Notes under the pieces: generated by a model
Told to the model about the DNA's origin: nothing
Database searches by the model: none
The model's input: only the letters and a program-made list of their open reading frames with translations
Made by a program: the position numbers and the translations under genes
In this document: positions 17,011 to 25,381 of the stretch, piece after piece
Position numbering within the stretch: position 1 is the first letter of the stretch
Layout of the letters: every line of letters starts with the position of its first letter
Source of the DNA: Rhodospirillaceae bacterium
GTDB lineage: Bacteria; Pseudomonadota; Alphaproteobacteria; Bin65
Length of the DNA stretch: 64,000 nucleotides
Direction of reading: 5' to 3'
Assembly: GCA_009840595.1 (NCBI GenBank)
Contig: VXNK01000038.1
Span: 1-64,000, forward strand

Positions 17011-17942
17011 GCGGTGCGCAAATCACCTCTGCCGGGATGCCGTCGAACGGCCCGATTCTCTCGGTCCGCAACCTGCATCTGGCGATCGCCGGACGGCACC
17101 GCGATACGCCGATCCTGCGCGACGTGTCGCTCGACATCGTCCCCGGCGAGGTCCACGGGCTGGTCGGCGAATCCGGCGCCGGCAAGACGATGATCGGCAA
17201 GGTCATCCTGGGCATCCAGCCCTCCCGCGCCCGGATCACCGGCGGATCGGTACGGTTCGACGGCCGGGACATTACCCATCTGCCGGAACGCGAGCGCCGC
17301 AGCCTGATGGGCCGGGGCCTCGGCCTGATTCCGCAGGATCCCATGACCTCGCTGAACCCGGCCTACCGCATCGGCGGGCAGATCGCCGACGTGCTGCGCC
17401 TGCATCTGGGCATGGACCGGGCGGCGGCCCGCGCGCGGGCGCTCGAACTGCTGGACGACGTCCATATCCGGGAGCCGGCGCGGGTGCTGCGCCAGTATCC
17501 CCACGAGCTCAGCGGCGGCATGCGCCAGCGCGTGCTGATCGCCATCGCCTTCGCCTGCCGGCCCAAGCTGATCGTCGCCGACGAGCCGACCACCGCACTC
17601 GACGTGACGGTGCAGCGCCAGGTCCTCGCGCTGATCAAGGAGATGCAGGCGCAGGAAGGCGCATCGATCCTGTTCGTCACCCACGATCTCGGCGTCGTCG
17701 CCAAGATCTGCGACCGGGTGACGGTGCTCCACGGCGGGCGGGTCCTGGAAGCCGGCGACACGCGCCGGATCGTCGAGGCGCCGCAGCACGACTACACCAA
17801 GGCCCTGATGGCCGCCACGCCGCGCCACGACCGGCCCGGCGACCTGCTGCAGCCGGTGCCGGAGGCGCTGACCGCCCGGCTGAACGCAGAGGCGCTGGCC
17901 TACGACGCCGCGCCCGGTGCGATGGGGGCGGGCCATGGCTGA
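17007..17942 (+). CDS. ABC transporter ATP-binding protein, DppD-like
   Basis: A 311-residue ATPase of the peptide importer family. Walker A 'GESGAGKTMIG', Q-loop 'GLIPQDPMTSLNPAYRIGGQ', signature 'LSGGMRQRVLIAIAF', Walker B 'LIVADEPTTALDVT' and H-loop 'FVTHDLGVVA' are all intact. The C terminus after 'HDYTKALMAATP' corresponds to the oligopeptide-transporter C-terminal region but lacks the cysteines that bind an iron-sulfur cluster in some DppD proteins. It starts within the stop of the DppC-like gene and its stop overlaps the next ATPase start ('atggctga'), so all four subunits are coupled. It pairs with the DppF-like domain downstream. Confidence 0.9.
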   Translation: MSGAQITSAGMPSNGPILSVRNLHLAIAGRHRDTPILRDVSLDIVPGEVHGLVGESGAGKTMIGKVILGIQPSRARITGGSVRFDGRDITHLPERERRSLMGRGLGLIPQDPMTSLNPAYRIGGQIADVLRLHLGMDRAAARARALELLDDVHIREPARVLRQYPHELSGGMRQRVLIAIAFACRPKLIVADEPTTALDVTVQRQVLALIKEMQAQEGASILFVTHDLGVVAKICDRVTVLHGGRVLEAGDTRRIVEAPQHDYTKALMAATPRHDRPGDLLQPVPEALTARLNAEALAYDAAPGAMGAGHG

Positions 17943-19515
17943 GCCCGCGCTGCTGGAGGCGGCGGGACTGCGCCTGTCGCTGCCGGACTACAGCCGCAAG
18001 CAGCCGTTCGGCGCCGCGCCGACGGTCGATATCCTGCACGGCATCGACCTGACGCTCGCGCCCGGCGACACGCTGGGCATCGTCGGCGAGAGCGGCTCCG
18101 GCAAGACCAGCCTCGGGCGGACGCTGGTCCGGCTCTACAAGCCGACCGCCGGCAGCCTGCTGTTCGACGGCCAGGACATTACCGGCCTGCCGGAAGAGCG
18201 GCTGCGCCCCTTGCGCGCCCGGTTCCAGATGATCTTCCAGGACCCGCAATCCTCGCTCAATCCGCGGCACCGGGTCGCCGATATCGTCGCCCGGCCGCTG
18301 CGCCTCCACGGCCGCGCGGCGACGGCGGCCGAGGCGCGCAAGCAGGTCGACGCCCTGCTGGAGCGGGTCGCGCTGCGGCCGGTCCACGGCGAGCGCTATC
18401 CGCACGAACTGTCGGGCGGCGAGCGCCAGCGTGTCGGCATCGCCCGCGCCATCGCGTTGCAGCCGCGGCTGGTCGTGGCCGACGAGATCGTCTCCGGCCT
18501 CGACGTTTCGAGCCAGGCGCAGATCCTGGCGCTGCTGCGCGAACTGCGGCGCGACCTGGGCCTCGCCCTGCTGTTTATCAGCCACGACCTTTCCGTCGTG
18601 CGCACCGTGTGCGACCGGGTTATGGTGATGCTGAACGGCCGGGCGGTCGAACAGGGCGATTGCGCTTCGATCTTCGCGGCGCCGAAACACCCCTATACCC
18701 GCCGGCTCTTGAACGCGATCCCGCTACCCGATGTCGACCCGGACTGGGTCGCCCGGACGGCGGAGAAAGAACTGGGAGAGACACTGACGATGAACGTGAA
18801 AGACAGCGTGGCGCTCGTCACCGGCGCCAATCGCGGCGTCGGCGAAGCCTTCGTGCAGGCGCTGCTGAACCGCGGCGCGGCGAAGGTCTATGCCGGGATG
18901 CGCAGCACCGTAGGCTACGAAGCGCCGGACGGCCGCGTGCAGCCGGTCGAACTGGACGTGACCGACCACGCGGCGGTCGCAAAGGCGGCGGCCGAATGCG
19001 GCGATGTCACCCTGCTGGTCAACAACGCCGGCGTAAACCACAACCGGCCGATCTCCGCCGACGCCGCCCAGCGGAACGCGCGCGACGAGATGGCGGTCAA
19101 CTATTTCGGCACCATGGAGATGTGCCGGCAGTTCGGCCCGGTGCTCGGCGCCAACGGCGGCGGCGCCATCGTCAACATGCTGTCGATCCTGGCCCGGGTG
19201 AACCTGCCCATGATCGGCACCTACTGCGCGTCCAAGGCCGCGACCCTGTCGCTGACCCAGGGCGTGCGCGCCGAACTGGCGGCCCAGGGCACGCTGGTCG
19301 TCGCCGTCATGCCGGCCGCCATCAACACCCGCATGGGCGACATGAATCCGCCGCCGCTGGAAGAACCGGCGGACGTCGCCAACGCGGCCCTCGACGCCGT
19401 CGAGGCCGGAGAGGAGGACATCTATCCCGGCGTCGTCGCCGACGGCGTCAGCCAGGGCCTCGCCGCCGACCCGAAAGGCGTCGAAAAACAGTTCGCCGAA
19501 TACCTGCCGGGATAG
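17935..19515 (+). CDS. DppF-like ABC ATPase continuous in frame with a short-chain dehydrogenase (fusion ORF)
   Basis: One uninterrupted 526-residue frame. Residues 1 to about 283 are a complete peptide-importer ATPase: Walker A 'GESGSGKTSLG', Q-loop 'IFQDPQSSLNPRHRV', signature 'LSGGERQRVGIARAI', Walker B 'RLVVADEIVSGLDVS' and H-loop 'FISHDLSVV'. 'EIVSGLD' has lost the usual Pro of 'DEPVSALD'. From residue 286 it is a full SDR: 'GANRGVGEAF' for NAD(P), 'NNAG', a catalytic Ser in 'VNMLSILARVN', and 'YCASK' with Tyr and Lys. There is no stop codon at the junction, but an ATG at 18790 preceded by GGGAG could start the SDR independently. Whether the cell makes a fusion, a separate SDR or both is undecided; a one-base sequencing or evolutionary indel is also possible. 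Families of the two halves are secure. Confidence 0.85.
   Translation: MAEPALLEAAGLRLSLPDYSRKQPFGAAPTVDILHGIDLTLAPGDTLGIVGESGSGKTSLGRTLVRLYKPTAGSLLFDGQDITGLPEERLRPLRARFQMIFQDPQSSLNPRHRVADIVARPLRLHGRAATAAEARKQVDALLERVALRPVHGERYPHELSGGERQRVGIARAIALQPRLVVADEIVSGLDVSSQAQILALLRELRRDLGLALLFISHDLSVVRTVCDRVMVMLNGRAVEQGDCASIFAAPKHPYTRRLLNAIPLPDVDPDWVARTAEKELGETLTMNVKDSVALVTGANRGVGEAFVQALLNRGAAKVYAGMRSTVGYEAPDGRVQPVELDVTDHAAVAKAAAECGDVTLLVNNAGVNHNRPISADAAQRNARDEMAVNYFGTMEMCRQFGPVLGANGGGAIVNMLSILARVNLPMIGTYCASKAATLSLTQGVRAELAAQGTLVVAVMPAAINTRMGDMNPPPLEEPADVANAALDAVEAGEEDIYPGVVADGVSQGLAADPKGVEKQFAEYLPG
18778..18792 (+). promoter_or_regulatory. Internal ribosome binding site and ATG for the SDR half
   Basis: GGGAGAG sits about 7 nt before the ATG at 18790, which begins 'MNVKDSVALVTG', the normal N terminus of a free-standing SDR (241 residues). 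This would allow the SDR to be made separately from the preceding ATPase even though both share one frame without a stop. Confidence 0.5.
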
Positions 19516-19582
19516 GGCCGACACGCGAAGGATCGCGCCGGCCCGGAACGGTCAAAGAAAAGAAGACGAGGAACAGTAGCGG

Positions 19583-21112
19583 ATGCCGGTTCCCTACTAC
19601 GACTGGGCCGCAGGCCACGCGGCGATCCGGCCGGACGCCATGGCCCAGGTCGATATCCAGAACGGCCGCCATTTTACCTATGCCCAGATGGACGAGCGGT
19701 CGGCGCGGCTGGCGCGCTGGCTGCAGGACCGCGGGGTCGGGCGCGGGGACCGGGTCGCCATCCTGGCCTATAACGGCCCGGAATTTTTCGAACTGGAATT
19801 CGCCGCCGGCAAGACCGGCGCGGTCATGGTGCCGCTCAACTGGCGGCTGGCGCAGCCGGAACTGGACTATATCCTTGGCGATTGCGCGCCCAAGGTGCTG
19901 ATCCACGATGTCGAATTCGCCGCGATGTGCGATGCCCTGCGCGACAGCGGCACCATCCCGCACGGCCTTACCATCGATGTGGAGAATCCGGACAACCCCT
20001 ACGACGCGGCACTCGCCTCGGCGCCGCCGGAGCCGGCAATCGAGGCGCTGACCCACGACGATCTGGCGATGATCATGTACACGTCCGGCACCACCGGGCG
20101 GCCCAAGGGCGCGATGATCACCCACCGGATGCAGCTGTACAACTGCATCAACCTGGGGTTCAGCAGCCGGCTCTCGCCCGACACGATCCAGCTCGTCGTG
20201 CTGCCGCTGTTCCACACCGGCGGGCTCAACTGCTACACCAACCCGGTGCTGCACGCCGGCGGGCAGAACATCATCATGCGGGAATTCGAGCCCGCCGCCG
20301 CGCTCGACTATATCGGCGACCCGGCGCTGGGCATCACCCACTTCTTCGGCGTACCGGCGCATTACCAGTTCATGATGCAGGCGCCGAATTTCGCGACCGC
20401 GGACCTGTCGCGCCTCGTCATGTGCGGGGTCGGCGGCGCCTCCTGCCCGGTGCCGATCCTGGAGGCCTGGCTCGACCGCGGCATACCGCTGGTCCAGGGC
20501 TGGGGCATGACGGAGACCAGTCCGGCCGGCCTGTTTCTCGATATCCGGGATACGCGCCGCAAGGCCGGATCGGCCGGCAAGCCGGTCATGCACACCGAGA
20601 TCAGGATCGTCGACGACAAGGGCAGCGACGTAGCGCAGGGCGAGACCGGCGAACTGCTGATCCGGGGCCCCAACGTCACGCCGGGCTACTGGAACAAGCC
20701 GGAGGCGACCGAGGCCGCCTTCGTCGACGGCTTCCTGAAGACCGGCGACGCCGCCCGGATGGACGAGGAAGGCTTCGTCTATATCGTCGACCGCTGGAAG
20801 GACATGTATATCTCCGGCGGCGAGAATGTGTATCCGGCCGAGGTCGAAAGCGTGATCTACCAGCTGCCCCAGATCGCCGAAGCGGCGGTGATCGGCGTGC
20901 CCGACGAGCGCTGGGGCGAGGTCGGCAAGGCGGTCGTCGTCGTCAAACCCGGCGAGAGCTTGACCGATCAGGAGCTGATCGCCCATTGCCTCGCCAACCT
21001 CGCCCGTTTCAAGGTGCCGGCCTCGGTCGCCTGGACCGACGTGCTGCCGCGCAACGCGACCGGCAAGGTGCTGAAATGGGAACTGCGCAAGGACTATGTG
21101 CCGGCGGCCTGA
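19583..21112 (+). CDS. Acyl-CoA synthetase (AMP-dependent synthetase/ligase family)
   Basis: A 509-residue ANL-superfamily ligase that activates a carboxylic acid with ATP and CoA through an acyl-adenylate. The P-loop motif 'MYTSGTTGRPKGAMITH', the A5-type 'GWGMTETSP', the hinge region 'GFLKTGDAARMDEEGFVYI' and the catalytic C-terminal Lys block 'RNATGKVLKWELRK' are present. GAGGA lies upstream of the ATG at 19583. It starts 68 nt after the ATPase-SDR stop and is followed 33 nt later by an acyl-CoA dehydrogenase. The context suggests it activates the imported ligand or its hydrolysis product. Medium-chain, aromatic and hydroxy acids are all used by this family, so chain length cannot be inferred. 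Confidence 0.9.
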   Translation: MPVPYYDWAAGHAAIRPDAMAQVDIQNGRHFTYAQMDERSARLARWLQDRGVGRGDRVAILAYNGPEFFELEFAAGKTGAVMVPLNWRLAQPELDYILGDCAPKVLIHDVEFAAMCDALRDSGTIPHGLTIDVENPDNPYDAALASAPPEPAIEALTHDDLAMIMYTSGTTGRPKGAMITHRMQLYNCINLGFSSRLSPDTIQLVVLPLFHTGGLNCYTNPVLHAGGQNIIMREFEPAAALDYIGDPALGITHFFGVPAHYQFMMQAPNFATADLSRLVMCGVGGASCPVPILEAWLDRGIPLVQGWGMTETSPAGLFLDIRDTRRKAGSAGKPVMHTEIRIVDDKGSDVAQGETGELLIRGPNVTPGYWNKPEATEAAFVDGFLKTGDAARMDEEGFVYIVDRWKDMYISGGENVYPAEVESVIYQLPQIAEAAVIGVPDERWGEVGKAVVVVKPGESLTDQELIAHCLANLARFKVPASVAWTDVLPRNATGKVLKWELRKDYVPAA

Positions 21113-21144
21113 CCCAGGCGGCTCCGGCGGACACGGATAGAGGC

Positions 21145-22839
21145 ATGATCCCGCTCAAACCCATCGCCGACCTGCCGACCCACGAGGTCGTCAACATGCC
21201 GCCGCTGATCGGCGACCAGGACCTGTGGGCCGGCGACATCGCGCTGCGCGATGCGGTGGTGCGAGAAGGCGCGGCAGGCGCCGCCGGCCGCCTCGCGGCA
21301 TTCGGCCGGCTGATGGGCAGCGACGCGGTGTTCGAGAAGGCCGAGCAGGCGAACCGGCACGCCCCGGAACTGCGCGCGTTCGACCGCCACGGCCGGCGGA
21401 TCAACCAGGTCGCCTATCACCCGGCCTATCACGACCTGATGGAGATCGCCGTTGCGGGCGGTGCGCCGAACCACGCCTGGATCCACGACGGGCCGGGCGC
21501 CCATGCCGCCAACATGGCGGTCGTCTATCTGTTCAGCCAGGCGGAAAGCGGCGTCCTGTGCCCGATGGCGATGACCTATTCGGTCATGCCGGTGCTGCGC
21601 AACAATCCGGGCGGTCCGGACGGCGTGGCGGACGAATGGATGCCGCGGCTGCTCTCCGCCGAATACGATTCCCGCGACATTCCCGCCGCCGAAAAGAGCG
21701 GCGCGCTGGTCGGCATGTTCATGACCGAGAAGCAGGGCGGCTCCGACGTCCGGGCCAACTCCACGACCGCCGCGCCGGCCGGCGCTGAGACCGGCGAAGG
21801 CGCGGCCTACCGCCTGTCCGGCCACAAATTCTTCTGCTCCGCGCCAATGTGCGACGCGTTCCTCACCCTGGCTTATACCGACGGCGGCCTCTCCTGTTTC
21901 CTGATGCCGCGCTGGACGCCGGACGGCGAGCGCAACAGCCTGTTCATCCAGCGGCTCAAGGACAAGCTCGGCAACCGGTCCAACGCGTCGTCGGAGATGG
22001 AGTTGCAGGACAGTTGGGCCGTGATGATCGGGCCGGAAGGCCGCGGCGTGCGCACCATCATGGACATGGTGACCGGCAACCGGCTCTATTGCGCCGCCAA
22101 CTCGGCGGCCCTGATGCGCCAGGCGCTGGTCCAGGCGCTGCACCACACCAGCCACCGCACGGCCTTCCAGAAGAAGCTGATCCAGCAGCCTCTGATGCGC
22201 AACGTGCTGGCCGACCTGGCGCTGGAGGCCGAGGCGGCGCTGGCGCTGGCCCTGCGCGTCGCCCGGGCCTGCGACGAGGCCGGTGACGGCGAAGAGGCCG
22301 CCGCCCTCTTCCGCATCGGGACGGCGCTGGCGAAATACTGGAACTGCAAGCGCGCGCCGGCCCACACCGCCGAAGCGCTCGAATGCCTCGGCGGGCCGGG
22401 CTACATCGAGGACTCGATGATGCCGCGCCTCTACCGGGAAGCGCCGCTCAACAGCATCTGGGAAGGCTCCGGCAACGTCATCTGCCTCGACGTGCTGCGC
22501 GCCCTGCACCGGGAGCCGGCCGCCGCCCCGGCCCTGCTGGCGGAACTGGAGACGGCCCGCGGCGCGGATATGCGGCTGGACGCGGCGCTGGACGGCCTGA
22601 AAGCGGAGCTGGCCGACCGGGACAAGCTCGAATTCCGCGCGCGCCGCCTGACCGAGCGCATGGCCGTGCTGTGGCAGGCCGCCCTGCTGGTGCAGCACGC
22701 GCCCGCCCCGGTGGCCGACGCCTTCTGCGCCTCGCGCCTGGGCGAGCGCTGGACCGGCAGTTTCGGCACCCTGCCGGCCGCAACGGATTTTGCCGCCATC
22801 CTGGAGCGCGCCCTCCCCGAGCCGGAGTATGCCGCATGA
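21145..22839 (+). CDS. Acyl-CoA dehydrogenase, AidB-like subfamily
   Basis: A 564-residue flavoprotein of the acyl-CoA dehydrogenase superfamily. The flavin/substrate block 'MFMTEKQGGSDVRANST', 'YRLSGHKFFCSAPMCDAFL' and 'LECLGGPGYIEDSMMPRLYR' followed by 'LNSIWEGSGNV' resemble the AidB branch, which is longer than ordinary ~390-residue enzymes and has an extra C-terminal helical domain. The true start is the ATG at 21145 (MIPLKPIADL) behind 'gatagagg'; the 985-residue track ORF reads upstream through another gene. Its last bases overlap the next SDR start (ATGA). Expected role: FAD-dependent oxidation of an acyl-CoA, or, given the LvaA/ACAD10-like partner downstream, elimination chemistry on a phosphorylated hydroxyacyl-CoA (inference). 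Confidence 0.88.
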   Translation: MIPLKPIADLPTHEVVNMPPLIGDQDLWAGDIALRDAVVREGAAGAAGRLAAFGRLMGSDAVFEKAEQANRHAPELRAFDRHGRRINQVAYHPAYHDLMEIAVAGGAPNHAWIHDGPGAHAANMAVVYLFSQAESGVLCPMAMTYSVMPVLRNNPGGPDGVADEWMPRLLSAEYDSRDIPAAEKSGALVGMFMTEKQGGSDVRANSTTAAPAGAETGEGAAYRLSGHKFFCSAPMCDAFLTLAYTDGGLSCFLMPRWTPDGERNSLFIQRLKDKLGNRSNASSEMELQDSWAVMIGPEGRGVRTIMDMVTGNRLYCAANSAALMRQALVQALHHTSHRTAFQKKLIQQPLMRNVLADLALEAEAALALALRVARACDEAGDGEEAAALFRIGTALAKYWNCKRAPAHTAEALECLGGPGYIEDSMMPRLYREAPLNSIWEGSGNVICLDVLRALHREPAAAPALLAELETARGADMRLDAALDGLKAELADRDKLEFRARRLTERMAVLWQAALLVQHAPAPVADAFCASRLGERWTGSFGTLPAATDFAAILERALPEPEYAA

Positions 22840-23606
22840 AGATCCGCGGCAAGGTCGCTGCCGTCACCGGGGCCGCGAGCGGCATCGGCCGGGCGCTGGC
22901 CGAGCGCTTCGCCGCCGAAGGCGCCAAAGGGCTGGTGCTCGGCGATATCGACGGCGACGGCGTTGCGGCGGTCGCCGGCCGGCTGGGCGCGGTCGGCATG
23001 GCCTGCGACGTCGGCGACGAGGCGCAGGTGCAGGCCTTGATGGCGGAAGCCGAGCGTGTTTACGGGCCGGTCGATATCTTCTGCTCCAACGCCGGCATCC
23101 TGCGCATTGGCGACGAGGACCAGCCCGACGCCGATATCGCGGACAGCTTCCGCATCAACACGATGGCCCATATCTACGCCGCCCGCGCGGTCGCGCCCGG
23201 CATGGCGGAACGCGGCGAGGGCTATCTGGTCAACACCGTGTCCGCCGCCGGCATCCTGCTTCAGGTCGACAGCATGGCCTATACCGTGAGCAAGCACGCC
23301 GCCATCGGGGTCGCCGAGTTCCTCGCCGCGAAATACGGGCCGAAGGGCGTGAAGGTTTCCGTGCTGTGTCCTCAGGGCGTGCACACCGGCATGACCGCCG
23401 GCCGGACCAGCCCGGCCTTCGTGGACGGGGTGCTGGAGCCGGAAGAGGTCGCCGAATCGGTCGTCAGCGCAATGGACGAGGAACGCTTCCTGATCTTCCC
23501 GCACGAGACCGTCTACACCTACATGCGGCGCAAGGCCGACGACCGCGACCGCTGGCTGCGCGGCATGGCGAAGATCCGGGCGCGATTTTTCGGGGACGCG
23601 CCGTGA
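22836..23606 (+). CDS. Short-chain dehydrogenase/reductase (SDR)
   Basis: A 256-residue classical SDR. The cofactor loop 'TGAASGIGRALAERF', acidic 'GDIDGDG' suggesting NAD(H) preference, 'CSNAGIL', catalytic Ser in 'VNTVSAAGILL' and 'YTVSK' carrying Tyr and Lys are intact. It overlaps the acyl-CoA dehydrogenase stop by 4 nt and its own stop overlaps the phosphotransferase start (GTGA). In an LvaABCDE-like arrangement this position is taken by a keto/hydroxyacyl-CoA reductase, which fits, but the sequence alone does not fix the substrate. It is distinct from the SDR fused to the ABC ATPase upstream, so the cluster encodes two SDRs. Confidence 0.88.
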   Translation: MKIRGKVAAVTGAASGIGRALAERFAAEGAKGLVLGDIDGDGVAAVAGRLGAVGMACDVGDEAQVQALMAEAERVYGPVDIFCSNAGILRIGDEDQPDADIADSFRINTMAHIYAARAVAPGMAERGEGYLVNTVSAAGILLQVDSMAYTVSKHAAIGVAEFLAAKYGPKGVKVSVLCPQGVHTGMTAGRTSPAFVDGVLEPEEVAESVVSAMDEERFLIFPHETVYTYMRRKADDRDRWLRGMAKIRARFFGDAP

Positions 23607-24673
23607 GCGCGGCCGGCGATTCCCGGCCCGGCGCGGTCGAGACCATCCCGGTCCGCGATGCGCACCGCTTCGACGAAGCGGCGCTCAAGGCGTATCTGCG
23701 CGACCGTCTCGACGGCTTCAACGGTGAGATCGACATCCGGCAGTTCCAGTCCGGCCAGAGCAACCCGACCTTCTGCCTGACGGCCGGCGAACAGCGCTAC
23801 GTTATGCGCAAGAAGCCGCCGGGCAAGCTGCTGCCGTCGGCCCATGCCGTCGACCGCGAGTATCGGGCGATCAGCGCGCTGCAGGACAGCGCCGTTCCCG
23901 TGCCGCGGACCTACCTGCTGTGCGAGGACGAGAGCGTCATCGGCACGGCCTTCTACGTCATGGAAATGGTCGAGGGCCGGGTCTTCCACGACGCCGGGAT
24001 GCCGGGCGCGACGGCGGAGGAGCGGCGCATCTTTTTCGACGATTCCGCGCGTGTCCTCGCCGCGCTGCACACGGTCGATATCGAGCGGGCCGGCCTCGCG
24101 GATTTCGGCCGGCCGCAGGGCTATCTCGAGCGCCAGATCGTGCGTTGGGGCAAGCAGTACGAGCTATCGAAGACCGAAGACATCCCGGAGATGGACCGGC
24201 TGCACGCCTGGCTGATCGACCGCCTGCCGGACGATCCGTCGGTCTCCGTCGTCCATGGCGATTTCCGGCCCGGCAACGTCATCGTCTTCCCCGACCGGGC
24301 CAACATCGCGGCGGTGCTGGACTGGGAATTGTGCACCCTCGGCCATCCGCTCGCCGATCTCGGCTATTGCTGCGCCGCCTATCATGGCGAGATCGGCGCC
24401 CACGGCAGTTTCAGCACGCTGGACCATGCAGCGCTCGGCATCCCGACCGAGCGGGAATTCGTCGACGCCTATTGCCGCTACAGCGGCCGGGCGGGCATCG
24501 ACAATTTCCACTATTACGTCGTCCATTCCCTGTTCCGCAGCGCCGCCATCATCCAGGGCGTCTACAAGCGCGGACTGGATGGCAACGCGGCGTCGTCCGA
24601 AGCGCTGGGCTTCAGCGGCATGGCGCGGGAGCGGGCCGAGACCGCTTGGCGCGTCGTCGAGGAGCGTTTCTAG
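23603..24673 (+). CDS. APH-family phosphotransferase, ACAD10/11 N-domain and LvaA-like
   Basis: A 356-residue kinase-fold protein of the aminoglycoside phosphotransferase superfamily. The blocks 'QFQSGQSNPTF', 'RKKPPGKLLPSAHAVDREY', 'VVHGDFRPGNVIV' and 'DWELCTLGHPLADLGY' are those of the phosphotransferase domain in ACAD10/ACAD11 and of bacterial LvaA, which phosphorylate 4-hydroxyacyl-CoA before phosphate elimination by an acyl-CoA dehydrogenase. The start is a GTG at 23603 that overlaps the SDR stop; the longer track frame includes shadow sequence. Catalytic Asp lies in 'HGDFRPGN' and the metal-binding Asp in 'LDWEL'. Antibiotic resistance is unlikely given the context between acyl-CoA genes. 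Confidence 0.88.
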   Translation: MSAAGDSRPGAVETIPVRDAHRFDEAALKAYLRDRLDGFNGEIDIRQFQSGQSNPTFCLTAGEQRYVMRKKPPGKLLPSAHAVDREYRAISALQDSAVPVPRTYLLCEDESVIGTAFYVMEMVEGRVFHDAGMPGATAEERRIFFDDSARVLAALHTVDIERAGLADFGRPQGYLERQIVRWGKQYELSKTEDIPEMDRLHAWLIDRLPDDPSVSVVHGDFRPGNVIVFPDRANIAAVLDWELCTLGHPLADLGYCCAAYHGEIGAHGSFSTLDHAALGIPTEREFVDAYCRYSGRAGIDNFHYYVVHSLFRSAAIIQGVYKRGLDGNAASSEALGFSGMARERAETAWRVVEERF

Positions 24674-24674
24674 G

Positions 24675-25280
24675 ATGTGGCCGGAGCCGTTCCGCGCCGA
24701 GGGCCGGACGGTCGCCGTCGAGTTGCTGTCCCACGACCATGCCGGCGACCTCGCCGAGGCGGCGGCGGACGGCGACCTGCACCGGCTCTGGTACACCTCG
24801 GTGCCGACCCCCGAGGGCGTCGGCGCGGAGATCGACCGGCGGCTCGGCCTGATGGCGCAGGAGAGCATGCTGCCCTTCGCCATCGTCGACCTGCGCGACG
24901 GACCGTTCAGGGGCCGCGCCGTCGGCATGACGACCTACATGAATATCGAGGCGCAGCACCGGCGGCTGGAGATCGGCTACACCTGGTACCGCCGGGCGGT
25001 CCAGCGCACGGCCCTCAACACCGAGTGCAAGTTCCTGCTGCTCTCCAAGGCGTTCGAGGAGCTGGACTGCATCGCCGTCGAATTTCGCACCCACGCCATG
25101 AACGTGCAGAGCCGCCGCGGCATCGAACGGCTCGGCGCCCGGCTCGACGGCATCCTGCGCCACCACATGATCCTGCCGAACGGTACGCTGCGCGATACGG
25201 CGGCCTATTCGATAACCGCGCCCGAATGGCCGGCCGTGAAGGCGAACTTCCTCTGGATGATGGAGCAGCCGCGCGATTGA
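24675..25280 (+). CDS. GNAT-family N-acetyltransferase
   Basis: A 201-residue protein of the GNAT fold, close to the RimJ/RimL-like group of acetyltransferases (Acetyltransf_3 type). 'EIGYTWYRRAVQRTALNTEC' corresponds to the acceptor/strand-4 and pyrophosphate region and 'VEFRTHAMNVQSRRGIERLG' to the C-terminal CoA-contacting motif, including the usual Asn. The start ATG at 24675 lies 1 nt after the phosphotransferase stop, so it is the last gene of the plus-strand run beginning at 15114. The AT-rich restriction-modification island starts just downstream. Its relation to the acyl-CoA pathway is unclear; it could detoxify an amine from the imported compound or be a passenger. Confidence 0.8.
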   Translation: MWPEPFRAEGRTVAVELLSHDHAGDLAEAAADGDLHRLWYTSVPTPEGVGAEIDRRLGLMAQESMLPFAIVDLRDGPFRGRAVGMTTYMNIEAQHRRLEIGYTWYRRAVQRTALNTECKFLLLSKAFEELDCIAVEFRTHAMNVQSRRGIERLGARLDGILRHHMILPNGTLRDTAAYSITAPEWPAVKANFLWMMEQPRD

Positions 25281-25381
25281 GCGGCGGACAAACTTGAGCC
25301 GTTGCTACCCAAACGCTAAAGAGGGATAGCCTGAATCGATGGTCTTAGCGCTATAATTTGTACTTTCGATATCTGGTCGTT

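Noticed and set aside
19882-21144. N-terminal extension of the acyl-CoA dehydrogenase frame as a 985-residue protein
   Set aside because: The upstream part lies in another frame of the acyl-CoA synthetase gene; the ATG at 21145 with its ribosome binding site and homologous N terminus marks the real start.
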